DNA of 64,000 bases, taken from Natrinema pellirubrum DSM 15624. GTDB lineage: Archaea > Halobacteriota > Halobacteria > Halobacteriales > Natrialbaceae. Made by a program: the position numbers and the translations under genes. Positions 17,041 through 25,174 of the stretch are shown one piece after another. Position 1 is the stretch's first letter; every line of letters starts with the position of its first letter. Location of the stretch: assembly GCF_000230735.2 (NCBI RefSeq), contig NC_019962.1:1240001-1304000 (forward strand), written 5' to 3'. A model generated the notes under the pieces. The model was given only the letters and a program-made list of their open reading frames with translations. It searched no databases and was not told where the DNA came from.

Positions 17041-17634
17041 ATGTCCTCGATCGATACGTCGTTGCCCGACGAGATCGCATCGGTCGCCGACGACGAGGGC
17101 GAACGCCTCTCGAAGGACGTCATTTTCGAACTATTAAAGAACCGCAGACGGCGGGAAGTCCTCACGTACTTGCTGGAAGCCGACGAAACGGTCACCCTCG
17201 GCGAACTCGCCGAGCAGATCGCGGCCTGGGAGAACGACACCGATATCAACGCGCTCAGTTCCGATCAGCGAAAACGGGTCTACGTCGCCCTCTATCAGAC
17301 CCACCTGCCGAAGATGGACGACGCTGGCATCGTCGAGTACGATCAGGACCGCGGGTTGATCTCGCTGTCGGACAATGCCGACCTGCTGATGATGTATCTC
17401 GATACCGAGACCCATCGACAGGACCGCTGGGACCGGTGGTACGCCGCCCTCAGCGTGGTCGGTGTCGCCGTCCTCGCTGCGGCGTCTCTCGGCCTTCCCG
17501 TGCTTGCTGCTGTCCCGATGACCGCGCTCGCCGCCGTCGTCGTCGCCGCGTTCTGTTGTCTCTCCGGTGCCCACCTCGTCCGGAACCGCCATCAGGAGCG
17601 CAACGTCGACGGCAAACTCTCCCGGATCGAGTGA
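17041..17634 (+). CDS. DUF7344-type HTH protein with C-terminal membrane anchor
   Basis: A 197-residue protein. Residues about 20-120 form a winged-helix domain of the haloarchaeal DUF7344 type: LSKDVIFELLKNRRRREVLTY, TLGELAEQIAAWEND, then KRVYVALYQTHLPKMDDAGIVEYD. After a linker come two hydrophobic helices (about 140-185), so it is probably a membrane-tethered regulator. A purine-rich GGGGGGAG lies about eight bases upstream of a GTG/ATG pair (17038/17041), so translation is probably leadered. Target and signal unknown. Confidence 0.85.
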   Translation: MSSIDTSLPDEIASVADDEGERLSKDVIFELLKNRRRREVLTYLLEADETVTLGELAEQIAAWENDTDINALSSDQRKRVYVALYQTHLPKMDDAGIVEYDQDRGLISLSDNADLLMMYLDTETHRQDRWDRWYAALSVVGVAVLAAASLGLPVLAAVPMTALAAVVVAAFCCLSGAHLVRNRHQERNVDGKLSRIE

Positions 17635-18041
17635 TCCTCGATCCGCCGGTCTCGGTTCGTCAGTTTCGCCGCCGGTCACTGCGGACGTTTTCCGACCGCT
17701 TTCGCCCACCGAGCGGTGGGTCCTCGCTCCCGCGGCCGGTTCCGATCCGCGAGCGCTCCGTCGCGGTCCGATCGCCGCGCCGTCGACCGATCGTCGCCGA
17801 CCGCTGAGAAGCTTTTTGGTACCGGGTCCCGTAGCCACGGCTGGCTCCCGACGACCGTCATCCAGTACCGGAGCAGTCGCGTGCCAGCAGCTGTTCCAGG
17901 CGCGGGAGCCTTCTCGATACGACGACGATCCGTACAGTTCTCACGCCGTCCCGAGAGACGGGGCCGGCCACCGCTCGCGTCCGCCGTCGCCGCGTTCTGT
18001 GGCGGATCGCGCGCTCGCGACCAGTGAGAAAACACTCGGAA
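17635..18041. other. Convergent spacer, no recognised feature
   Basis: About 400 nt of high-GC sequence between two convergent genes. The open frames are Arg/Ser/Pro-rich shadows. I see no RNA gene or clear terminator. Confidence 0.4.
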
Positions 18042-19853
18042 TTATTGGTCGCGTGCGTTGTACTGCAGGTCGACCGCTGCGTCGCCGCGCAGTCGGAAAT
18101 CGTCGATATCGCCGTCGAACCAGTAGGCGTCGAGCCAGTTGCCGACCGCGCCGCGGACGGTTCCGTTCTCGACGACGTCCTCGTCGTCGATCGAGGCGTC
18201 GCGATAGTCCGATCTGACGACCGCGCCGTCGACCTCGAACGCGTAGGTCGTCGGCCCGTCGGCGTCGGTGCCGTCGATGACCAGCGCGTGGGGAAGCATC
18301 TCGTGATCGCCGTACTCGCTGGGGTCGATCGGTTCGCCGTCGACCGTGATCGTCGCAGCCCCGTCCGAGAACGTCACGTCGGTTACCGCACCCGAGAACC
18401 GGAACGTCTGGGTGCCGTCCGTGATCGAACTCTGGACGGTCGAACCCGAGACGGTCGTGGCCTCCGCGGCCGGCTCGTCGTCGGCGACGAGTTCGATCGT
18501 CCCATCGACGGTGATCTCGTAGCTCGTCGCCGTCCCGTCGCCGCTGACCTCGAGAACGTGGGGAAGATCCGAGCCGTAGTCGTCGGGGTCGACTGCTTCA
18601 CTGTTGACCAGCACGGAGCCGGGACCGTCGACGGTCAGTTCGGTGAGATCGCCGGCAAAACGGAAGGCGTCCTTCCAGTCGGCGACGCTGCCCTGGACCG
18701 TCGAGCCGTCGATTCGGTCCTCGTCGTCGATCGACGCGCCCTCGGCGGTCGAGCGCTCGACGTCGCCGTCGACGGTGAACTCGTAGCGCGTCGCGTCCGC
18801 CGGACTGCCGTCGACCAGCAGGAGGTTCGGTAGCCCGTCGCTGTCCGTCTCGCTGGCCGAACCGGCGGTCGGACCACTCGAGCCATCGCTATCGCCCGTC
18901 GCGGCTTCCTCGGGCGTCGTCGGGACGCCGTCGGGGACCGAGAGGTCGGGATCGCTCGAGACGGCGCTGGCGACGTCGACGGTTGAGCCGCTGGCGCGTT
19001 GAATCTCGCCGCGGACGCCGCCGCTTTGGAAGTCGACGCTGCCGGGCGACCCGTTCGCACCGGCCACGAGCGCGTAGGGGTAGGGGCCGGCCGCGAAGTG
19101 GGAATCGCGGATCGTTACGGTCCCGCCGTTCCAGACCCAGACGGGGCGGCCGCTGGTTTCGCCGTAGCCGCCGTAACCGGGGCCGTAGTCGGTGTCGTCG
19201 TTGTACGCGACGCAGTCGACGATCTCGTCGTCGGCGCTGCCACACCGGAACGTGGTGACGCCGTTGTTCTTGCCGAAACAGCGCTCGAAGCGGACGCTGC
19301 CGCCGTAGGGCGTATTCGAACAGTAAAAGCCGTTATTCGGGAACCCCTGAACGTTGCAGTGCCGGAACGTCACGTCGGCGTCGTTTTCCGGATGCATGAA
19401 GACGCCACCGGGGCCGTGAACGAAACTCGAGCCCTCCTTGGTCGCGCCGTCGCCGAGATAGACGTTCTCGACGAGAATGTCGCCGACACCGGCCTTGATC
19501 GAGATCATGAAGGAGTCGCCCCGGTACAGTCCCTCGAACCCGACGTTTCGGATCGTCGCGTTCGCGCCCTCGACGTAGAGCAGGAAGCCCTCGCCGGTGG
19601 TCAGGTCGATCAGTTTGTTCTCGAAGGTTTCACCGCGGCCGATCCTGATCGTCTGTCCGCGGGCCTCGATGGTCTCGTACTCGTCGCCGGCGGCGGCCGC
19701 CGCTCCCGTCAGCGTCGCCGCCGCCGTCGTCGCACCGGCCAGCTTCATGTACGATCGCCGGTGTAGTAATCCGTCCTTACCGCCGTCGTCGCTCGCCTCC
19801 CCGTCCGGGGAAGGGGACGACTCGCCGTCCGATACCGAAGGGTCGCGTGCCAT
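18042..19853 (-). CDS. Tat-secreted parallel beta-helix protein with three C-terminal VDG modules (A)
   Basis: A 603-residue surface or extracellular protein. The twin-arginine signal is RRSYMKLAG (about residues 32-40) followed by a hydrophobic Ala/Thr stretch. A right-handed beta-helix region (about 60-290) has short repeats such as NATIRNVGFEG, ILVENVYLGDGA and VTFRHCNVQGFPNNG, as in pectate-lyase-like folds. After an acidic Ser-rich linker come three copies of an 80-90 residue module of the form LxVDG..YxFxVDG..F.FxGxLTxLxVDG. Paralogous to the genes at 20251-21201 and 32913-35132. A TTTATA box stands 26 nt before the ATG. It may bind or cut polysaccharide; no catalytic site is evident. 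Confidence 0.82.
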   Translation of the reverse strand: MARDPSVSDGESSPSPDGEASDDGGKDGLLHRRSYMKLAGATTAAATLTGAAAAAGDEYETIEARGQTIRIGRGETFENKLIDLTTGEGFLLYVEGANATIRNVGFEGLYRGDSFMISIKAGVGDILVENVYLGDGATKEGSSFVHGPGGVFMHPENDADVTFRHCNVQGFPNNGFYCSNTPYGGSVRFERCFGKNNGVTTFRCGSADDEIVDCVAYNDDTDYGPGYGGYGETSGRPVWVWNGGTVTIRDSHFAAGPYPYALVAGANGSPGSVDFQSGGVRGEIQRASGSTVDVASAVSSDPDLSVPDGVPTTPEEAATGDSDGSSGPTAGSASETDSDGLPNLLLVDGSPADATRYEFTVDGDVERSTAEGASIDDEDRIDGSTVQGSVADWKDAFRFAGDLTELTVDGPGSVLVNSEAVDPDDYGSDLPHVLEVSGDGTATSYEITVDGTIELVADDEPAAEATTVSGSTVQSSITDGTQTFRFSGAVTDVTFSDGAATITVDGEPIDPSEYGDHEMLPHALVIDGTDADGPTTYAFEVDGAVVRSDYRDASIDDEDVVENGTVRGAVGNWLDAYWFDGDIDDFRLRGDAAVDLQYNARDQ

Positions 19854-19879
19854 GCAATCGGGTAATACGAGACTACCTG

Positions 19880-19886
19880 TATAAAC
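19880..19886 (-). promoter_or_regulatory. TATA box of beta-helix gene A
   Basis: GTTTATA in coding orientation, preceded by GGGAAA and 26 nt before the ATG. The stretch from this box to the start closely matches that of the third paralogue at 32881-32915. Confidence 0.65.
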
Positions 19887-20002
19887 TTTCCCTATTTACT
19901 AGCGTAAAATTAACAGACTGTAACTACATACAGCACGATTCGTAGAAGATTCGGTGATGTTCCGTGTCGTACTTTACGAAGTTCGAAATTCGATGTACGG
20001 GT

Positions 20003-20023
20003 TCGGTAAGTAGCTATTACCGA
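20003..20023. repeat. Inverted repeat upstream of beta-helix gene A
   Basis: TCGGTAA (20003-20009) and TTACCGA (20017-20023) flank the seven-base spacer GTAGCTA, itself containing TAGCTA. Part of an AT-rich 19880-20090 stretch with several dyads that may be operators. Confidence 0.4.
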
Positions 20024-20067
20024 GACGGGCAGCCGATTCCGGGCCCGCTCGAGAACGGTCTCGGTCA

Positions 20068-20082
20068 GTAATAGCGGATTAC
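20068..20082. promoter_or_regulatory. Dyad GTAATAGCGGATTAC, candidate operator
   Basis: Palindromic GTAAT/ATTAC around AGCGG, 215 nt upstream of beta-helix gene A. Nearly the same site recurs upstream of paralogue B (21493-21507), with a weaker version upstream of paralogue C (32848-32861). Confidence 0.45.
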
Positions 20083-20250
20083 TCGAGTTGCAGCGGCGGA
20101 ACGTGGGTGGGAGGACCGAATGCGGTGTGGGAGAAACAGCGGGGACGATGGTGGAGGTGGGGGTTGGAGAGAAAGCGCCAGCGGGGCGGTAATGGGGAGG
20201 GTCGGAAACCGTCAGCGGGCCGGGATGTAGTGACGAGAGGCGTCGGCGGC

Positions 20251-21201
20251 TCAGTCCGAACCGCCCGACGCGGCTTCCTCGGGCGAGGTCGGAACGCCGC
20301 TGGGAATGACAGGCTCGGGATCAGTCCCCACGTTGTCACCGAGTTTGACCGTCGAGCCGGCGTGTTCGGCGATGCCGGCTCCGTCGTCGTACTCGGAGTC
20401 CGTCACGACGACTTCGGTCGGGTTGCCGTTTGCACCCGCGTCGATGGCGGTGTTCTGTCCGTTCATCTCGATCTGGCAGTCCTCGACCTCGACCGTGCCG
20501 GGTGCCCACGCCCAGATCCCGCGGCCGACGTAGCCCTCGTTGGTGTCGACGTAGACGCTCGAGTTGGTGACCTTGCTGCCCTCCGTCCCGAGCCGGAAAT
20601 GCGAGACGTAACAGTTGGCGGCGAAACTGCTGTCGATGTGGATCGTGCCGCCGCCCTTGTTGCCAGGCGCGGAGCCGTAGATCGCGTTGTCCGAGAAGTT
20701 CTGGATGTTGACGTTCTCGAAGTCGATGTGACCGTTGTGGTCCGGGGCGACCCAGAAGGCCGTCTGGCCGTGGCCGTTCGGGTTGGTGTTGCCCGTACTC
20801 GCGCCGTCACCGAGGTAGACGTTCTCGACGGTACTGGTGCCGTTGCCCGTATCGGAAATCCCGAACGTGGCAGAGCCGGTACCGGAGGTGTTCTCGCCTT
20901 TGAAGCCGACGTTCCGGATCGTCCAGTCGCTGCTGTGGGCGGTGACGACGATGTCCTGGCCGGTCGTCATGTCGATGAGTTTGTTCTCCCAGGTCTCGCC
21001 CTCCTCGAGGGAGATCGTCTGTCCCTGGGCTTCGATGACCTCGTAGTCGTCCTCGGCCGCGGCCGCACCGACGCCGCCGAGTGCAGTCGTCGCGGTCGCC
21101 ACCGCGGCGAGCGAGCGCACGTAGTTTCGGCGGGTTAATCCGCTGTTACGGCCTGTCGTCGGCATAGATTCCGTTTCGGACGTACGGGGGTTCTGCGCCA
21201 T
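20251..21201 (-). CDS. Tat-secreted parallel beta-helix protein, short paralogue (B)
   Basis: A 316-residue protein: twin-arginine signal TRRNYVRSLAAVA (about 23-35) and a beta-helix domain closely related to paralogue A. Compare IEAQGQTISLEEGETWENKL with the A-version IEARGQTIRIGRGETFENKL, and VENVYLGDGAS. It ends after VPTSPEEAASGGSD, exactly where paralogue A enters its linker, so it lacks the VDG modules. No catalytic residues recognised. The GTTTATG box is 26 nt before the ATG. It may be a simpler surface beta-helix or the ancestral form of A. Confidence 0.82.
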   Translation of the reverse strand: MAQNPRTSETESMPTTGRNSGLTRRNYVRSLAAVATATTALGGVGAAAAEDDYEVIEAQGQTISLEEGETWENKLIDMTTGQDIVVTAHSSDWTIRNVGFKGENTSGTGSATFGISDTGNGTSTVENVYLGDGASTGNTNPNGHGQTAFWVAPDHNGHIDFENVNIQNFSDNAIYGSAPGNKGGGTIHIDSSFAANCYVSHFRLGTEGSKVTNSSVYVDTNEGYVGRGIWAWAPGTVEVEDCQIEMNGQNTAIDAGANGNPTEVVVTDSEYDDGAGIAEHAGSTVKLGDNVGTDPEPVIPSGVPTSPEEAASGGSD

Positions 21202-21715
21202 ACACTTGCGTAACTCCGACTTACACCCATAAACTTTTCCTTGGAGATATGGCTTAAATTTACAGACTATATTTCTAACACTGTGGAATCGCGAACAATA
21301 TACCGCTGTACGCTCACGAAATTACGAACGTAATCGTGAGGAATCGGCGGTCAGTAAGCAACGCTTTTCGGCAGGAAAGACGGGAATACAGCGGCCACTG
21401 GCCGGCTCGAGCTAGATCTCTCCGATCAAACTGTGTGTCTCCGTCTGGAACGGACGCCACCGTTTCGACGACACACGGTCGCGTTTTCGGCCGTAATAGC
21501 GTATTACTGGCGCTTCAACGGTGATCGACGGTCGGATTGCCCGTCGGGAAAGCGGACGGGACGGCCTCGAGGCGACGCCGGTAGGCACGACGGGCGATGG
21601 CGAACCGCTCACGACCCGACGGTCCGGCGTGGCCGCTCGCACGCACGGATGACGATTCGATTCAACGACTCGCAGCGACCCACCGGAGCGACGATCCGAG
21701 ACCGACGACGGTCGG
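21202..21715. other. AT-rich upstream region of beta-helix gene B
   Basis: About 510 nt. Contains the promoter (21228-21234), a box GGCTTAAATTTACAGACT (21251-21268) that parallels GCGTAAAATTAACAGACT upstream of paralogue A (19902-19919), an imperfect 12-bp dyad at 21313-21340 (CTCACGA..TTACG/CGTAATCGTGAG), and GTAATAGCGTATTAC at 21493-21507. No gene seen. Confidence 0.5.
21493..21507. promoter_or_regulatory. Dyad GTAATAGCGTATTAC, candidate operator
   Basis: Matches the dyad at 20068-20082 in 14 of 15 positions and lies 292 nt upstream of paralogue B. Confidence 0.45.
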
Positions 21716-23503
21716 TTACGCGTCTCGGACGGCGTACATCTCGAATTCGTCGTTCGAGATGACCTTGTTCGCGCCGCGATATCGATCCATCCCCTCGAGG
21801 GCCTCGCGCCGGTAGTTGAGCTGGTCGTAGATATCGATCTCCTTCGTGCGGTCCCACTCCGTGTAGACGAAGTAGTACTCGTCGGTCGGATAGGCCCCGC
21901 TGTAGTTCCCCCTCGAGAAGACGGTCGCGTTGGCCGTGCCGGTGGCGGCCGAGGCGCTGCTGAGCGTGTCGTTCCCCGCGAGGCCGTTGATCCCGTGGTC
22001 GTACCGGTAGGGATCGTACCCCATCCCGACGTGCGGCGTCCCGTTGGCGCCGTGTTCGAGCCCGTCCTCGTAGCCGCTCATCATCTCGGGGGTCACGTGC
22101 TGGCCGGGATTGTAGATCAACGGCGAGGCGAACATCGTGAGCAGCCCGAGGACGAGACAGCCCCCGAGGACGAGCGCCGCGACGGCGTTCGCACCCGGCC
22201 GCGTGATCCACTTCGAAAGCCCGCCGACCAGCTGTGCCAGCGCGATCCCGGCGAGGATCGTCAGCAACACGTAGATGAAGCCGACCTGTCGGAACGCCAT
22301 CGTCGGCGTGCCCAGGAAGTAGGCCCCGAAGAGGCCGCCGAGCGGGACGAGCGCGAGCGAGACGTAGTTGACGAACGCGCGGGGCTCGTCTGCGAGACTC
22401 GACCGGCGGACCCAGACGACCAGCACGAACAGGCCCACGATGAGGCCGACGATCGCCGCATCGAGGAACAGCTTCACGAACAACTCGGGTAGGCTGCCGC
22501 CGATCTCCGTCAGCGACGTCCCGCGCTGGTTTACCGTGTTGCCGGCTCCGGTGTCGTCCGTGAGCAGCCCGGAAACGAGCGCGATCGCCGACGACCGGAA
22601 CCGTTCGTTGCCGAGCGCCCAGAGCCCGAACAGCCCGCCGAGAAGCAGCGTCTGTGCGGCCAGGGTCGGATGCTCGAGCATCGGGTGGTCGTCGAACCGC
22701 CAGCGGGCGAGGTACTGAACGCCGGTGATCGCGCCGATGAGGACGACGACGTTGAACATCTGCTGGGGGTGGACCAGCAAGAGCGCGATCGCGGTGAGAG
22801 CGAGGAGGACACTGAACGGCGAGAGTCCGAGCGGGAGCCGCTCGATGGTCGCCCGGCGGCGGAGATAGGCGACGACCGCAAAGACGACCGGGGGGACGAG
22901 AAACAGCGCGTTCGAGTTGGTGTGGACGGCCATGTGAGTCGCGATGTTGTTGACCGGCAGGACCATCCAGGAGACGATCGCGGCGAGCCCGACCGCGAGC
23001 CCGCTGTCGGCCATCTCCCGGACGGTCAGGGGGACGAAAAGCAGGAAGGGGACGAACAGGACGACCATGCCGAACAGGAGCGCGCGTTCGATCGAGACGC
23101 CGCCGACGAGGTGAAAGACCGACGCGATCGCGTGGAGACCCGGATAGAACAGTTCGTGGGGCGCGGTCCCGCCCGCGACGATGTCCCGCGTCCACCCCAG
23201 ATGAGTCATCGGGTCACCCATCCCGAGGAACCGGTAGTTCCGGATCACGGGGAGGCTCGCGATGGCCGTGACCGTCATCGCGCCGAGCGCGATGCCGAGC
23301 CCCTGCCGCCGGCCGCGACAGGTAAGCGCCGTCCCGACCGCGATCGCGAGCGCGAGCGCGAACCCAACCCAAACTCCCGTCGGCGAGCCGGTGTACACCG
23401 AGGACTCGTACGCGGTTGCGGGGTTGGCTCTCGCGACGAGTAGCCCCGCGGCGACCGCGAGGTAGCCGACCGCGAGCGTCACGTCGAGTCGCGAGCGGTT
23501 CAC
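21716..23503 (-). CDS. Large GT-C-like polytopic membrane protein, copy 1
   Basis: A 595-residue protein with about a dozen hydrophobic helices followed by a soluble C-terminal tail (about 490-595). It aligns by eye with the protein at 29642-31465: ATAYESSVYTGSPTGVWVG near the N-terminus, an exposed loop GDPMTHLGWTRDIVAGG with an Asp and His suited to metal or donor binding, and LFYPGLH. This layout recalls GT-C glycosyltransferases that use polyprenyl-phosphate sugars, but I cannot name a family. The start is GTG at 23501-23503, overlapped (GTGA) by a 14-codon mini-ORF that sits at leaderless distance from ATAACAAAC. Confidence 0.72.
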   Translation of the reverse strand: MNRSRLDVTLAVGYLAVAAGLLVARANPATAYESSVYTGSPTGVWVGFALALAIAVGTALTCRGRRQGLGIALGAMTVTAIASLPVIRNYRFLGMGDPMTHLGWTRDIVAGGTAPHELFYPGLHAIASVFHLVGGVSIERALLFGMVVLFVPFLLFVPLTVREMADSGLAVGLAAIVSWMVLPVNNIATHMAVHTNSNALFLVPPVVFAVVAYLRRRATIERLPLGLSPFSVLLALTAIALLLVHPQQMFNVVVLIGAITGVQYLARWRFDDHPMLEHPTLAAQTLLLGGLFGLWALGNERFRSSAIALVSGLLTDDTGAGNTVNQRGTSLTEIGGSLPELFVKLFLDAAIVGLIVGLFVLVVWVRRSSLADEPRAFVNYVSLALVPLGGLFGAYFLGTPTMAFRQVGFIYVLLTILAGIALAQLVGGLSKWITRPGANAVAALVLGGCLVLGLLTMFASPLIYNPGQHVTPEMMSGYEDGLEHGANGTPHVGMGYDPYRYDHGINGLAGNDTLSSASAATGTANATVFSRGNYSGAYPTDEYYFVYTEWDRTKEIDIYDQLNYRREALEGMDRYRGANKVISNDEFEMYAVRDA

Positions 23504-23544
23504 GCGTTCTCACCGCGCCCGTTCGGCGGGCTCTCGACACGCAT
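23500..23544 (-). other. Leaderless mini-ORF overlapping the GT-C-like start
   Basis: Fourteen codons (MRVESPPNGRGENA) ending TGA inside GTGA, which also contains the GTG start of the membrane protein. Its ATG is 28 nt after ATAACAAAC (23573-23581). Confidence 0.45.
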
Positions 23545-23572
23545 GTATTGGTCAGTCGTCGGCACTGGCCAC

Positions 23573-23581
23573 GTTTGTTAT
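23573..23581 (-). promoter_or_regulatory. ATAACAAAC core promoter box
   Basis: Coding-orientation box at leaderless distance from the mini-ORF ATG (23544), but about 70 nt from the GT-C-like gene itself. Confidence 0.5.
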
Positions 23582-23847
23582 CCGTCTCTTACGGCCGAAA
23601 ACAGGTGTGTGAATCGATCCCGTCCACGAACGTTCGACCGCTGCCGATGCTGATATCGTCGATATCACCGTTCGAGACCGCTCGGAGCCGGCTCGAGTCG
23701 TGACCGCGTGGCGACACCCCTCCTGTATGGCAACCCTGCCGTTCCGAACGGTCGGCTACGGAACGATTTCTCGATCCCGAATTGATCAACGGTTCCGGTC
23801 CCTTTTGTAGACGGTCGTGGTCCGACCGGGACGAGAGGCGATTCCGA

Positions 23848-25155
23848 ATGTCATCCATTCTCATCGACGACCTATCCGTCGACGAACGCACGTTCGAGTG
23901 TTCCGTCCGGACCTCGAGCGACCTCGAGCGGTTTTTCACCGACGAGCCCTTCCAAGCCAGCTACGACGTCCCGATCGCGGACGTTCCCGACGGAATCCTC
24001 GCGATCCCAGTTCTGGCCCACGTCTGTCCGGTCGCGTGGGCCAACGGGGCCGACGTCTACGTCGACGAGGTCGACGCGACGTTCGCCCGCGCCCTCGAGG
24101 ACGTCGAGGCGTCGCTGTGTTCGATGTACGACTTCCTCGAGGGCGGGGACCTCTACGCCCGCCGGACCGTCGAGCCGGATCCTGAACCGGACGGGGAACG
24201 CGGACTGCTCTTTACCGGTGGAGTCGACTCGACGTGTTCGTACGTCCGCCATCGCGACGAGTCGCCGACGCTGATCGGGATCCGCGGTTGGACGATCACC
24301 CCCGACGCGGCCGACGACGACAAGTGGGCGGCGCTCCGTGAGCGCGTGTCGGGATTCGCCGACGACCGCGACTGTGACGCCGCGTTCGTCGAGTCGAACA
24401 TGCTCTCTTTCCTCGATCACCCCATGCTGTTGGCCCACTACAAGCGCCACGTCGACGGCGGCTGGTACAGCTCCGTCGGCCACGGGCTGGGACTGCTCGG
24501 GCTCTGTGCCCCCCTCGCGTACGCCCGCGGCATGGCGGATCTCTCCGTCGCTGCGACCCACTGGGACGGGATCGATCTCGAGTGGGGGTCCCGTCCCGAT
24601 ATCGACGAGCGGGTTCGGTGGGCCGGCACCCGATGTCACCACGACGCCTACGAACTCACCCGCCAGGAGCGACTCGACGTCATCGCCGACTACGTCCGCA
24701 CCGAGAACCCGGGGCTACAGCTTCAGACCTGTAACGACCGCATGGACGGCAACTGCGGCGAGTGCGAGAAGTGTTATCGCACTGCGGTCGGCCTCCGGCT
24801 GGCCGGCCTCGAGCCGACCGACCACGGCTATCCCTTCACCGACGCCGACTATCGCCGCCTCCGGCGCTCGCTCGAGCGCGGCGACTGGGTCCTCGGGCAG
24901 GACGAGCGCCACATGTGGGCCGACATACGCGAGCGCGCACGCGAGACCGAGCCGGCGTCGCCGGCCGAGCGGGCCTTCTTCGAGTGGCTCGACGGCGTCG
25001 AACTGGACGACCTGATCACGACCGCGGAGCCGCCACTGTCCGATCGACTCCTCCGTGCCGGCGCGCGGAACGCCCCCGCGCCGGTCTACAACGCGGCCTA
25101 TCCGGTCTGGACGACGGCGAAGGCCGGACTTCGGCTCGTTCGCTCCGACCGGTAA
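23848..25155 (+). CDS. QueC-like PP-loop ATPase domain protein
   Basis: A 435-residue protein with an N-terminal acidic alpha/beta region and a PP-loop nucleotide-binding domain whose signature is LLFTGGVDSTCSYVRH (about residues 122-137). Near residues 298-316, CNDRMDGNCGECEKCYRT matches the C-x(7-9)-CGxCxxCxxR zinc site of QueC-type enzymes. PP-loop enzymes adenylate a carbonyl or carboxyl and replace it with an amine or thiol. In a glycan locus it could amidate a uronic acid or act on an N-acetyl sugar, but this is inference. The ATG at 23848 is chosen since upstream sequence is Arg-rich. Confidence 0.72.
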   Translation: MSSILIDDLSVDERTFECSVRTSSDLERFFTDEPFQASYDVPIADVPDGILAIPVLAHVCPVAWANGADVYVDEVDATFARALEDVEASLCSMYDFLEGGDLYARRTVEPDPEPDGERGLLFTGGVDSTCSYVRHRDESPTLIGIRGWTITPDAADDDKWAALRERVSGFADDRDCDAAFVESNMLSFLDHPMLLAHYKRHVDGGWYSSVGHGLGLLGLCAPLAYARGMADLSVAATHWDGIDLEWGSRPDIDERVRWAGTRCHHDAYELTRQERLDVIADYVRTENPGLQLQTCNDRMDGNCGECEKCYRTAVGLRLAGLEPTDHGYPFTDADYRRLRRSLERGDWVLGQDERHMWADIRERARETEPASPAERAFFEWLDGVELDDLITTAEPPLSDRLLRAGARNAPAPVYNAAYPVWTTAKAGLRLVRSDR

Positions 25156-25174
25156 GCGTCTGGGCCCGTCCGAG

